From: Candidatus Amunia macphersoniae
GTDB lineage: Bacteria; Chloroflexota; Dormibacteria; Aeolococcales; Aeolococcaceae
Length of the DNA: 64,000 nucleotides
Direction of reading: 5' to 3'
NCBI GenBank assembly: GCA_016464795.1
Contig: JAEKNN010000030.1
Span: forward strand, 1 to 64,000
The notes beneath the pieces were generated by a model, which saw nothing but the letters and a program-made list of their open reading frames with translations, was not told where the DNA came from and did not search any database. Positions 7,928 to 15,035 of this stretch are shown here, one piece after another (position 1 is the stretch's first letter; every line of letters begins with the position of its first letter). The translations under genes were made by a program, and so were the position numbers.

Positions 7928-8992
7928 ATGATCACCGACCCCACCGGGACGAGCGAGCTGGCGCACGTCGCCCGCCCACTGCTCACCCTCATGCACCGCC
8001 TCAGCGGTCTCGAGACCACCTTTATCAGCCGCATCGACTGGGCCGACCAGCGCCAGGAAGTCGTGGTGGCCTTAAACACCGACGGTGGGCTCCAGATCGC
8101 TGAGAAGTCGTGGGTCGACTGGTCGGACTCGATGTGTCGCTGGATCTTCCTGAGCGGGCATGAGCAGAGCACCGACGTGGCCGGCGACTTCCCGGGCAGC
8201 CTCGGCGACGTCCATCTCGGGATGAAGACGTTCGTGGCCGTCCCGATCGTCACTGGTGAGGACGAGGTGCTCGGTACCGTTTGCGGCGCCAGCCGCGCCA
8301 CCATCCCCGTCGCCGAGGAGACGTTGGAGATGATGCGGCTCGTCTCGCAGGCGCTCGGCCACCTCATGGAGAGCGAGGTCGCCGCACGAGCCGACCGTCT
8401 CCGCGCCGAGCACGCCGAACTCGACTCCATGGCCATGCGCGCGCAGGCCGCCGACGCTGTCAACGTGGCCCAGGCGCTCGAGACGCTCGCGCTCATCGAC
8501 TCGCTCACCGGGCTTGCCAACCGCCGCGGCTTCATGGTGCGACTCGAGGAGGAACTGGCCCGCTCGGGTCGGCACGACTACCCCATCGCCGTGCTCCGCC
8601 TCGACATCGACAAGTTCAAGGCCGTCAACGACACCCACGGCCACGACGCCGGTGACCGCGTGCTCGCCACGCTCGGCGCGGTACTGGGCGACGTCGCCCG
8701 CGTCGAGGACGTCTCCGGTCGACCCGGCGGCGACGAGTTCGCCGTGGCCCTCCCGTACTGCAACACTGGCGGTGCGCGTGACATCGCCGCACGCATCGCG
8801 GACGAGTTCGCGGCCGCGCAGACTTTCCTGCCCCACCCGTGCACGGTGAGCATCGGCATCGCCAACAGCCTGCTTACTCCGCGCCGGGAGATCTGGGAGG
8901 CTGCCGACCGCGCTCTGTACGCCGCGAAGCGTGCGGGTGGCAACGGCACACACACCTGGCCAGGTGCATTGACGGAGGCGGCCATCGCCTGA
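7928..8992 (+). CDS. GAF-GGDEF diguanylate cyclase
   Basis: A 354-residue cytoplasmic protein with no membrane segment. Residues about 10-165 form a GAF sensor (FVAVPIVTGEDEVLGTVCGASR), followed by a coiled-coil linker (residues about 155-195) and a GGDEF domain (LALIDSLTGLANRRGF to the end). The active-site motif GGDEF is intact at 267-271, and an RVED inhibitory I-site lies exactly five residues before it at 258-261. DIDKFKAVNDTHGHDAGD supplies the metal and substrate residues. It should make cyclic di-GMP under GAF control with product inhibition. There is no EAL domain. The neighbouring GAF and zinc-ribbon genes may feed signals to it. Confidence 0.9.
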   Translation: MITDPTGTSELAHVARPLLTLMHRLSGLETTFISRIDWADQRQEVVVALNTDGGLQIAEKSWVDWSDSMCRWIFLSGHEQSTDVAGDFPGSLGDVHLGMKTFVAVPIVTGEDEVLGTVCGASRATIPVAEETLEMMRLVSQALGHLMESEVAARADRLRAEHAELDSMAMRAQAADAVNVAQALETLALIDSLTGLANRRGFMVRLEEELARSGRHDYPIAVLRLDIDKFKAVNDTHGHDAGDRVLATLGAVLGDVARVEDVSGRPGGDEFAVALPYCNTGGARDIAARIADEFAAAQTFLPHPCTVSIGIANSLLTPRREIWEAADRALYAAKRAGGNGTHTWPGALTEAAIA

Positions 8993-9072
8993 CCGGGCCA
9001 ACCCGGACTCACACGCGGTGTACGCGCATCTCGGCGGAGAGTCGGCGGCTCGCAACGGCTACAGCTCGCCCT

Positions 9073-9246
9073 TCACCTGAGGCGCAACTCCAGCCGTGCC
9101 ACGCGCCCGCGAGTCACATCCCCGGACCGGAACGTTGTCGCGCAGCACGGCCGCGACGCGGGGATCACCGAGGGTGAAGGTGTCTCCGCCCCGGAGTCGT
9201 CGATGAGCCGGAACCTGTCGACGTCAAGCAGCAGCAAGCCCGGCGC
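9073..9246 (-). pseudogene. Possible GGDEF-domain scrap
   Basis: PGLLLLDVDRFRLIDDSG matches the opening strand and metal-binding loop of GGDEF domains. A second piece, AAVLRDNVP, appears in the neighbouring frame, and GDVTRGRVARL returns in the first. This is the order expected before the GGDEF motif, but with frame changes and the motif itself missing. It sits antisense and just downstream of the intact cyclase. The evidence is thin; a chance match is possible. Confidence 0.25.
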
Positions 9247-9396
9247 CACTTGATCCGGCGCCACCTCGGCGGAGCGCCGCCTCGGACTGTCGAGATGTGC
9301 CGCGGCCAAATGTGCCCACCTAGGCCCGCGGGAACAGCTCATGATCAGATCACCGTGGATCTACGGGAAAGTAGTGACTCTGGAAAACCAAATCCA

Positions 9397-9783
9397 CTAC
9401 CTGTCGAAGCCGGACGCTGGCGTGAGCGGACTCCGGAACTCAATGAATCCCTCTGGGGACATGGTCTCCAAGCAAGCGAGTTGGTGGTGGAGTACGTCTT
9501 CCACCAGCAAAACGCGACGGAGGGCAGTCCCAGCGCCGAGGCAGTCTCCGTTCAAGAGTCGGAACCAGAGTTCATAGCCCTGATGGATCACCCCGAATAG
9601 CATCTCGTCATGAGCTGCCGCGGTCAGGGATCGTTGAAGTTCGAGCAAGCGGGGGATCAGGAGATAACTTTCGTAGTCAGTGGCCGTCGCGGCAGATGGA
9701 CTGTCTACGGCGGTGTTGGCCGTGGCGGTGCGCGGCGAGCTCGGCGACGTTACGTCGTCAGGTGGGGTCGCGCAGCATCTCAT
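9397..9783 (-). pseudogene. Truncated tryptophan 2,3-dioxygenase
   Basis: The 128-residue frame carries the N-terminal part of tryptophan 2,3-dioxygenase: DYESYLLIPRLLELQ, then AHDEMLFGVIHQGYELWF (H58 corresponds to the conserved active-site His of the family) and LETMSPEGFIEFRSPLTPASGF. About 20 residues are missing between YELWF and the TALRRV helix, and the protein stops directly after PASGF. About 150 C-terminal residues, including the haem-ligating His, are therefore absent (family length about 260-290). No continuation is visible downstream in another frame. It overlaps the end of trpA by 26 bases in the same direction, so it is the last gene of the GntR-trpB-trpA transcript. It is very unlikely to be a working dioxygenase. 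Confidence 0.65.
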
Positions 9784-10603
9784 CGAGGAACCGGGCTACG
9801 GTGCTGGCCGCATCAGCGTGCCCCCTTTCCCACAGGCTATCCATCAAGGCGGAAGCCACGATGACGGCTTCGCACGCGCCCTTCATGGAGTCCAAATGAG
9901 CGCGTCCGGATATTCCGAAGCCGAGCGCGCGCGGCATCAACGTGCAATTGCGAACACGGGTAAGCAGATCGTATGCCTCTGGACCGACGTTCTGCCGCGC
10001 CCCCGTAGTACCGGTGACGCTGACGCAGTACACGAATCCCGTTGCCTGCTCGCAAGTCTCGCGGATTCGACTGTCCGGCGTCGTGGGGGCGACCATGGGA
10101 ACGAAGGCCAGTCCCAAGGATTGACAGATCGCTCGAAGTCCGAGACTCTCCTCGAGCGGAAGGTCTGGCACGATGACTCCGTCGACTCCCGAATGCACGG
10201 CGTCAAAGACGAACCGTCCAAGGCCATACGCATGGATGAGATTGAAGCACGTCATCACGACGAGGGGGATCGAAACACCATGCGCGCGGGCGCTGCTGGC
10301 CTGCTCCAACCCCAAGCCGAGGGTCATGCCATTGTCGATCGCCAAGCGGCCAGTCTTTTGAATGGTCGGTCCGTCCGCCAGCGGATCACTGTGCGGTATC
10401 CCAATCTCTGCGGCGAGGCATCCGGCTAGTTCAAATTCGCGAAGGATGCGGACGGTGTCATCGAGCTTCGGGAAGCCGGCGGTGATGTAGGGGATGACAC
10501 CTGGGCCCGCGTTGGGAGGCCGTGAGGCGAACGCCGTTGCCAAGCTTGGCCGTTCCGGCTCTGATTGCGCAACCGAAGTCGCGGCCGTCCCAAGTCGACC
10601 CAC
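9758..10603 (-). CDS. trpA: Tryptophan synthase alpha chain
   Basis: A 281-residue TIM-barrel protein that cleaves indole-3-glycerol phosphate to indole for TrpB. Both catalytic acids are present: Glu in AAEIGIPHSDPLADGP and Asp in the same block (Glu49 and Asp60 of the enteric enzyme). PYITAGFP, GVIVPDLPLEES and VTGTTGAR are the other family blocks. Unusual details are PHSDP where PFSDP is typical and CVSVTGTTG in the phosphate loop. The GTG start at 10603 lies three bases after the trpB stop, so translation is coupled. There is an N-terminal extension of about 20 residues before the barrel. It is the second gene of a regulator-trpB-trpA operon with no other tryptophan genes in the window. 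Confidence 0.9.
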   Translation of the reverse strand: MGRLGTAATSVAQSEPERPSLATAFASRPPNAGPGVIPYITAGFPKLDDTVRILREFELAGCLAAEIGIPHSDPLADGPTIQKTGRLAIDNGMTLGLGLEQASSARAHGVSIPLVVMTCFNLIHAYGLGRFVFDAVHSGVDGVIVPDLPLEESLGLRAICQSLGLAFVPMVAPTTPDSRIRETCEQATGFVYCVSVTGTTGARQNVGPEAYDLLTRVRNCTLMPRALGFGISGRAHLDSMKGACEAVIVASALMDSLWERGHADAASTVARFLDEMLRDPT

Positions 10604-10606
10604 AGC

Positions 10607-11806
10607 TCAGCCAAGCTCAGGTACGCGCGCCCGGATGGTATCGATGTCCTTGTCGCCGCGACCGGACAGGCAGACCAGTACGATTTCGTCGGGACGCCTC
10701 CCCGCGGCCTGCGTCATCGCCGCCGCAACTGCATGGCTGGATTCGAGTGCAGGCAAGATTCCCTCGAGCTGACACAGCTGCTTGAGGGCATCCAGACAGT
10801 CGCCGTCGGAAATCGCGAGGTACTCGACCCGTCTGCTGTCCTTCAGAAACGCATGCTCCGGACCGACTCCCGGATAGTCGAGGCCCGCGCTGACGGAGTG
10901 CGTGGGCAGTATCTGTCCATGGCCATCTTGCAGAAGGTAGGTGAGCGTCCCATGCAACGTGCCCGGTGTGCCGATGCTCAGAGACGCAGCATTGCGGCCG
11001 CAGACGAGACCCTCACCCGCGGCCTCCGCGCCAACCAGGCGAACGTCGGCGTCTCCAATAAATGCCGTGAACATTCCGATGGCGTTGCTGCCGCCTCCAA
11101 CACATGCGACGACGACGTCGGGAAGCTGCTTCCATCTCTCCAATCCATCGGCCCTGGCCTCGTCGCCAATAACACGCTGAAGGTCGCGGACGAGAACGGG
11201 GTATGGGTGAGGGCCGATCGCGCTGCCGATCACGAAATGCGTGTCTCGAACGTTAGCCACCCAATCCCGGATGGCAGCCGCGGTGGCATCCGTAAGGGTC
11301 TGCGAACCAGTAGTCACCTCGCGGACCTCTGCCCCCATGAGGCGCATCTTGTAGACGTTGAGAGCTTGACGCCGCATGTCCTCGGCACCCATGTACACCA
11401 CACACCGGAGGCCCAGCGCCGCACACGCAGTCGCCGTTGCCACGCCGTGCTGTCCCGCCCCTGTCTCAGCAACGATCCGGGTCTTGCCCATGCGCCTTGC
11501 CAGCAGGACCTGACCAATGGCGTTGTTGATCTTGTGAGCACCGGTGTGCAAGAGATCCTCGCGCTTGAGCCAGATCTGCGCGCCACCCACACGTTGGGTG
11601 AGTCGGCCCGCGTACGTCATCGGCGTTGGCCGACCTGCGCTATCGGTCAACCAGCCACGAAGTTCCTCAAGAAAGAGCGGGTCCGCCATGGCAACAGGGA
11701 TTTCGTGCTCGAGCTCGTTGAGGGCGGGCACGACGGTCTCCGGAACGTAAGCTCCCCCATATTCCCCAAATCGGCCTGGAGCGGTTGCTTCGAGCGTCGC
11801 CGACAT
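10607..11806 (-). CDS. trpB: Tryptophan synthase beta chain
   Basis: A 399-residue PLP enzyme of the canonical TrpB1 type that joins indole and serine. Visible blocks are GRFGEYGGAYVPE at the start, the PLP-lysine motif HTGAHKINNA, AETGAGQHGVATA, the phosphate-binding VACVGGGSNAIG, and the C-terminal CLSGRGDKD. All catalytic features appear intact and the length is normal. TAGGAGAGGCG gives a ribosome binding site before the ATG at 11806. The GntR gene ends 26 bases upstream and trpA begins 3 bases downstream. The pair should be able to make tryptophan from indole-3-glycerol phosphate. Control by a HutC-like GntR protein and linkage to a dioxygenase fragment suggest a dedicated role rather than the housekeeping trp operon. 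Confidence 0.93.
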   Translation of the reverse strand: MSATLEATAPGRFGEYGGAYVPETVVPALNELEHEIPVAMADPLFLEELRGWLTDSAGRPTPMTYAGRLTQRVGGAQIWLKREDLLHTGAHKINNAIGQVLLARRMGKTRIVAETGAGQHGVATATACAALGLRCVVYMGAEDMRRQALNVYKMRLMGAEVREVTTGSQTLTDATAAAIRDWVANVRDTHFVIGSAIGPHPYPVLVRDLQRVIGDEARADGLERWKQLPDVVVACVGGGSNAIGMFTAFIGDADVRLVGAEAAGEGLVCGRNAASLSIGTPGTLHGTLTYLLQDGHGQILPTHSVSAGLDYPGVGPEHAFLKDSRRVEYLAISDGDCLDALKQLCQLEGILPALESSHAVAAAMTQAAGRRPDEIVLVCLSGRGDKDIDTIRARVPELG

Positions 11807-11832
11807 CGCCTCTCCTAACTCCGGCGCTTGAC

Positions 11833-12624
11833 TCAGTTGTTGGCGCTGACCGGCGCCACCTCGGCGAGGGAGTGCGCCGAGAGGATCGAAGCGGCGATGG
11901 GTAGGTACTCCGCCGTGAATGCGACGCCCTTCTTTTCCACGACGAGTTCGATCCGCTCAGGAGCCATGTACGCCTGGTCGTACACGAAGGGCACACCTGT
12001 TGCGGCGAACGTGATCCGGTGTGACAGCAGCGTCGGGCATCCGGGCGTCACCTGCAGCGCTCGGGCTACCGACGTGGGAGCTGCGCACGCAGTCACGTGC
12101 TCACGGTATGACGTGGGAGTGAATCCGCCACCCTCGCGGAGCATGACGTACAGCGACCGCGAAGCATCGTACTGCCGCATGACGTTATGAAACCTTCCCG
12201 CCATGAACGATCGCTGATGGACTACGGGCAGCCCGCCAACACTTCGGAGCCGGGTTAAGACGGACAAACCTGCTCTCGCACGCAGGCCGAGCATCTCGGC
12301 AGCCTTCGGCTCCTCAACACTGGCGTCCAACCCCAGGACGGCTGTGGAGAGACCGATGTGGTGGGCGTTCATCTCTTCGGTGAAGCCCCCCAGGCTAACG
12401 ATCTCATGGCCGGCGCCCACCGATGCAACAAACGTCCCTAACCCATGCTCAACCACAAGGAGTCCCTCCTGACAGAGCAGGTCCAGAGCCTGGCGGACAG
12501 TCATCATCGCCGTGCCAAAGTGCGAGGCGAGGTCACGCTGCGATGGAAGCGGCTCATCCGCCTCGTACTCACCGCTGAGAATCCGGCTACGTAGCGCGTC
12601 GGCGATGATCTGATATCGAGCCAC
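11833..12624 (-). CDS. GntR family regulator, HutC/UTRA type
   Basis: A 263-residue repressor-type regulator. Residues 1-70 are a GntR winged helix (YQIIADALRSRILSGEY, LPSQRDLASHFGTAMMTVRQALDLLCQEGLL). Residues about 90-250 form a UTRA ligand domain of the HutC type (LTRLRSVGGLPVVHQRSFM, CPTLLSHRITFAATGVPFVYDQAYM). I chose the GTG at 12624, which has GGAGG four bases upstream, over the in-frame ATG at 12669, which lacks a proper site. Between them lies the near-palindrome GTTCTAGAAG (about 12640-12650), a possible operator. It is first in a same-strand unit with trpB and trpA, so autoregulation and control of that pair are likely. The ligand is unknown. Confidence 0.82.
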   Translation of the reverse strand: MARYQIIADALRSRILSGEYEADEPLPSQRDLASHFGTAMMTVRQALDLLCQEGLLVVEHGLGTFVASVGAGHEIVSLGGFTEEMNAHHIGLSTAVLGLDASVEEPKAAEMLGLRARAGLSVLTRLRSVGGLPVVHQRSFMAGRFHNVMRQYDASRSLYVMLREGGGFTPTSYREHVTACAAPTSVARALQVTPGCPTLLSHRITFAATGVPFVYDQAYMAPERIELVVEKKGVAFTAEYLPIAASILSAHSLAEVAPVSANN

Positions 12625-12769
12625 GTCGCCTCCGAGCACTCTTCTAGAACAGTCCTTGAACTCTATCATCCTGCCGCCGGCGAGTCAATGGAGGGCTCGT
12701 TACCCTGCTCACCAGTTGCGGGGGGCAGCGCTTCCTGGGTTTCGTGGATGCTCCATCGCTTGAGATTCT

Positions 12770-13081
12770 CTACGGCTTGTCGAAGATGTCGTGGCCACCG
12801 ACGCGGCGCCAGCGGATCATCGGCTGGCCGTCGATGGTCCGCCATTCAAACGTGGCGCGACCGTCGGGGCCACTGAAACTCCAGGTCATCTCCATGATCC
12901 CAGCCGCTCCCTTGAGCGACTTCACCCTCAGTCCCCGCGGCCACGGGCGTATGGGGTCCTGGGCACGCGCATCACACGCAGGGATGAAGTGATCGTGCAG
13001 GGCCGTACGAAACAGCGCCTGCTCTCCGGCCGAGAGCCTCCGCCAGTCACCGTCGAAGGCCGGAGCGGTGCTGAACTTCAC
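12770..13081 (-). CDS. RelE/ParE-like toxin
   Basis: A 103-residue basic protein with a RelE-superfamily outline: FSTAPAFDGDWRRLSAGEQALFRTAL helices, then RVKSLKGAAGIMEMTWSF strands and RATFEWRTIDGQPMIRWRRVGGHDIF at the end. The terminal GGHDIF segment, preceded by arginine-rich strands, resembles the C-terminal strand and catalytic side of type II mRNA-interferase toxins. Its ATG overlaps the stop of the AbrB-type antitoxin gene (ATGA, 13078-13081), the usual order for type II pairs. Function is inferred from fold and context. Confidence 0.7.
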   Translation of the reverse strand: MKFSTAPAFDGDWRRLSAGEQALFRTALHDHFIPACDARAQDPIRPWPRGLRVKSLKGAAGIMEMTWSFSGPDGRATFEWRTIDGQPMIRWRRVGGHDIFDKP

Positions 13082-13377
13082 CCGTGGTCGGTGGCGAGCT
13101 CGTCGAGGTGTGCCAGGAGGTCATCCCCGCTGTCGTGGACGATGCCACGACCGTCAGCGTACTGCTCGTCGACCTCCCGCTCCATCGCCTGCCAGCGCTT
13201 CGTCCAGAACCACGCCTGGTCAGCAGGAACGGTCACCACCGGATGGAGCTCGATCACCCCATCGTCTCGTTCAATCACCTCGACCTGGCTGCCAGGCTGG
13301 TCGAGATGGTGGCGCCGGCGGAGGTCGGGGGGCAACGCCACGGTCCCGCGCTTCTGGATGGTGAGGAACCGTTCCAT
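13078..13377 (-). CDS. AbrB/MazE (SpoVT-AbrB fold) family antitoxin
   Basis: A 99-residue protein. Residues 1-48 form a swapped-hairpin AbrB domain (MERFLTIQKRGTVALPPDLRRRHHL, GSQVEVIERDDGVIELHPV). An acidic helical tail (WQAMEREVDEQYADGRGI) should wrap the toxin. Such antitoxins bind their own promoter as dimers. The gene is first in the pair and overlaps the toxin gene by four bases. TATACT lies exactly six bases before the ATG with no ribosome binding site, so the mRNA is probably leaderless. Confidence 0.8.
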   Translation of the reverse strand: MERFLTIQKRGTVALPPDLRRRHHLDQPGSQVEVIERDDGVIELHPVVTVPADQAWFWTKRWQAMEREVDEQYADGRGIVHDSGDDLLAHLDELATDHG

Positions 13378-13383
13378 ACGCGC

Positions 13384-13389
13384 AGTATA
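13384..13389 (-). promoter_or_regulatory. -10 element (TATACT) of the toxin-antitoxin operon
   Basis: TATACT, then GCGCGT, then the antitoxin ATG. It is a near-consensus -10 and points to a leaderless mRNA. No -35 is evident. The globin gene starts divergently 55 bases away. Confidence 0.55.
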
Positions 13390-13444
13390 GCACCGTTGCC
13401 GTAATGCGGCTTAGCGCTTACGCCAGGTATGCCACAGTTGACGA

Positions 13445-13894
13445 ATGCAGACCTTGCACGAGGCTGCGGGTGGTGACCGGGGCCTCCGCCGCCTGGCGGC
13501 CGCGTGGCATCGCCGAGTTATGGCCGACGAAGTGGTCAGTCACGCATTCAGCCATGGGTTCCACCCCCGGCACGGCGAGCGACTAGCGGCCTATTGGTCC
13601 GAGGCACTCGGCGGCCCTGCCACCTATTCCGAAACCATGGGCGACGAAACCTCGGTCGTGCGGATGCACAGCGGCAATGGAGAGCACCAGGAGATGAACC
13701 GCCGCGCCATCGCCTGCTTCGACCAAGCCTTGACTGACGTGGGACTCATCGAAGACGGACCGCTGCGGCAAGTGCTTCACAACTACTTCGCGTGGGCCAC
13801 AACAACGACCATGTCCCGCTACCACGATTCCGCTGACGACGTTCCCAACGGCCTTCGCATCCCCCGCTGGTCGTGGGACGGTCTCCAAGACTGA
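13445..13894 (+). CDS. Truncated-haemoglobin-like globin
   Basis: A 149-residue protein with the two-on-two globin pattern: RRLAAAWHRRVMADEVVSHAFSHGF (B/C helices and CD turn), RLAAYWSEALGGPATYSE (E-helix region with the typical YWSEALGGP block), and GEHQEMNRRAIACFDQALTDVGL (F/G helices with the likely proximal His in GEHQEM). It probably binds haem and O2 or NO in the cytoplasm. There is no ribosome binding site; CACAGT lies six bases before the ATG at 13445. The antitoxin gene is divergent 67 bases away. Confidence 0.75.
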   Translation: MQTLHEAAGGDRGLRRLAAAWHRRVMADEVVSHAFSHGFHPRHGERLAAYWSEALGGPATYSETMGDETSVVRMHSGNGEHQEMNRRAIACFDQALTDVGLIEDGPLRQVLHNYFAWATTTTMSRYHDSADDVPNGLRIPRWSWDGLQD

Positions 13895-13963
13895 GCAGAA
13901 CTGGCTCGCCAGCCTCTGTCGCGACCCGTCAGAAACCCGCCGCCCGGGGTTGACCAGATGCTC

Positions 13964-14827
13964 CTACATGGCTTTGAGCGACGCGAGCGGCCACAGGCGG
14001 TGCTCGACCTCTGCCAAGCCGGCATCGGTGATCGCCTGGATCACCTCGGCGCTGGACTTGTACGCGGGGCCGGACTCGTCGATGGGCACGCGGCCATCGA
14101 GGTTGACAACGATGCCGGCGCGGCGGTAGTCCGCGTTGACCACCTCCTGGTCGAGAAGCTTCCTGGCCGCCGTGCGCGACATCCGGCGGCCCGATCCGTG
14201 GTTGACCGTGTAGGCGCTCTTGGCCGAGCCGGTGGGTCGCAGGATGTACGACCAGTCCCGATTGCTCCCAGGAATCAGCACCGGGTGGCCGGTCTCGCAC
14301 CACAGAGTCCCGTCAAGCGCGCGATGGCCGGCAGGGAATGCGCGCGTCGCGCCCTTGCGATGCACGTTGACCCCGCCGAATTCGTCGCTCCACTCGCGCT
14401 GCACCAGGTTGTGGCTGATCTCGTACACCAGGTCCAGCTCGGCATTGAAGACGTCGCGGAAGGCCACGCTCACCTCCTCGGCGATCACCAGGCGGTTGAT
14501 GATGGCGTAGTTGCCGCCTGCGGCGACGGCGGCCAAGTACTCGTCGCGATGCACGGATTCAGGCGCGAACCAGGCCTCGTCCAGGTTGCGGATGACGTCC
14601 GGCTGCTCGTCCCTGGCCACCCGGAAGTAATGTTCGGCGAGACCGGAGAGACGGCCGACACCGCGCTTACCCAACAGACGGACCGGTACGCCGCGCACCG
14701 CCTCGTCACTCAGCACGAAGAAGCGGCCCTCGTTGTCGAAGGTGAGCCGTTCCTTCCAGCCAGTGGTCGGAATTATGGAATTTCTCCTCCGCGTCTGTCG
14801 TGATTCATCCGGTGCCGAGTCCTTCAC
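13964..14827 (-). CDS. rtcB: RtcB family RNA ligase, N-terminally short
   Basis: A 287-residue protein whose C-terminal two-thirds is clearly RtcB: YLAAVAAGGNYAIINRLVI (about 97-115), VYEISHNLVQREW with H139, VHRKGATRAFPAGH, HPVLIPGSNRDWSYIL (181-196), and VNHGSGRRMSR with H210, the position of the guanylated His. Full RtcB proteins run about 380-480 residues and start with a metal-binding DxGCG block, which is missing here. The first 60 residues fit only loosely. It is either a truncated gene or an unusually short RtcB. The GTG at 14827 has no clear ribosome binding site, and a 10-bp hairpin lies directly upstream. RtcB repairs 2',3'-cyclic phosphate RNA ends in a GTP-dependent reaction. Confidence 0.7.
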   Translation of the reverse strand: MKDSAPDESRQTRRRNSIIPTTGWKERLTFDNEGRFFVLSDEAVRGVPVRLLGKRGVGRLSGLAEHYFRVARDEQPDVIRNLDEAWFAPESVHRDEYLAAVAAGGNYAIINRLVIAEEVSVAFRDVFNAELDLVYEISHNLVQREWSDEFGGVNVHRKGATRAFPAGHRALDGTLWCETGHPVLIPGSNRDWSYILRPTGSAKSAYTVNHGSGRRMSRTAARKLLDQEVVNADYRRAGIVVNLDGRVPIDESGPAYKSSAEVIQAITDAGLAEVEHRLWPLASLKAM

Positions 14828-15000
14828 GGGCTGAGGGCGGACGTCCCGCCCTCAGTCGCGAAAAGTAGTCGGACGGCTGGGCTCCATCCCGCCGGCCGGA
14901 GCGGAGGCAGCACTGCTTGAAAGCGACGACCCGAACCGCACCGGCAGGGATCGTTGCGTCCCAGCTTCTCGAGCAGCTCCTTGTCTCCGCCGCTGCCTCG
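14805..15000 (-). pseudogene. Frameshifted SEC-C motif C-terminal remnant
   Basis: LLEKLGRNDPCRCGSGRRF is a SEC-C zinc-binding motif (canonical CxCx8C[HC]). At the TTT of 14920-14922 (read on the minus strand) the frame breaks. Removing one T restores RRFKQCCLRSGRR and a frame that runs to a stop at 14805. The second Cys-x-Cys position reads CRC rather than CPC. Nothing upstream can be assigned before LigD ends at 15036, so only the tail of the parent protein remains. Confidence 0.5.
14831..14855. repeat. Perfect 10-bp inverted repeat upstream of rtcB
   Basis: CTGAGGGCGG, loop ACGTC, then the exact reverse complement, ending four bases before the rtcB GTG. It could be a leader hairpin or the remains of a terminator for the broken SEC-C gene. 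No T-run follows. Confidence 0.5.
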
Positions 15001-15035
15001 AGCCGTGCCTGCTGAGCCTGCGGTCGGCCAATCGC

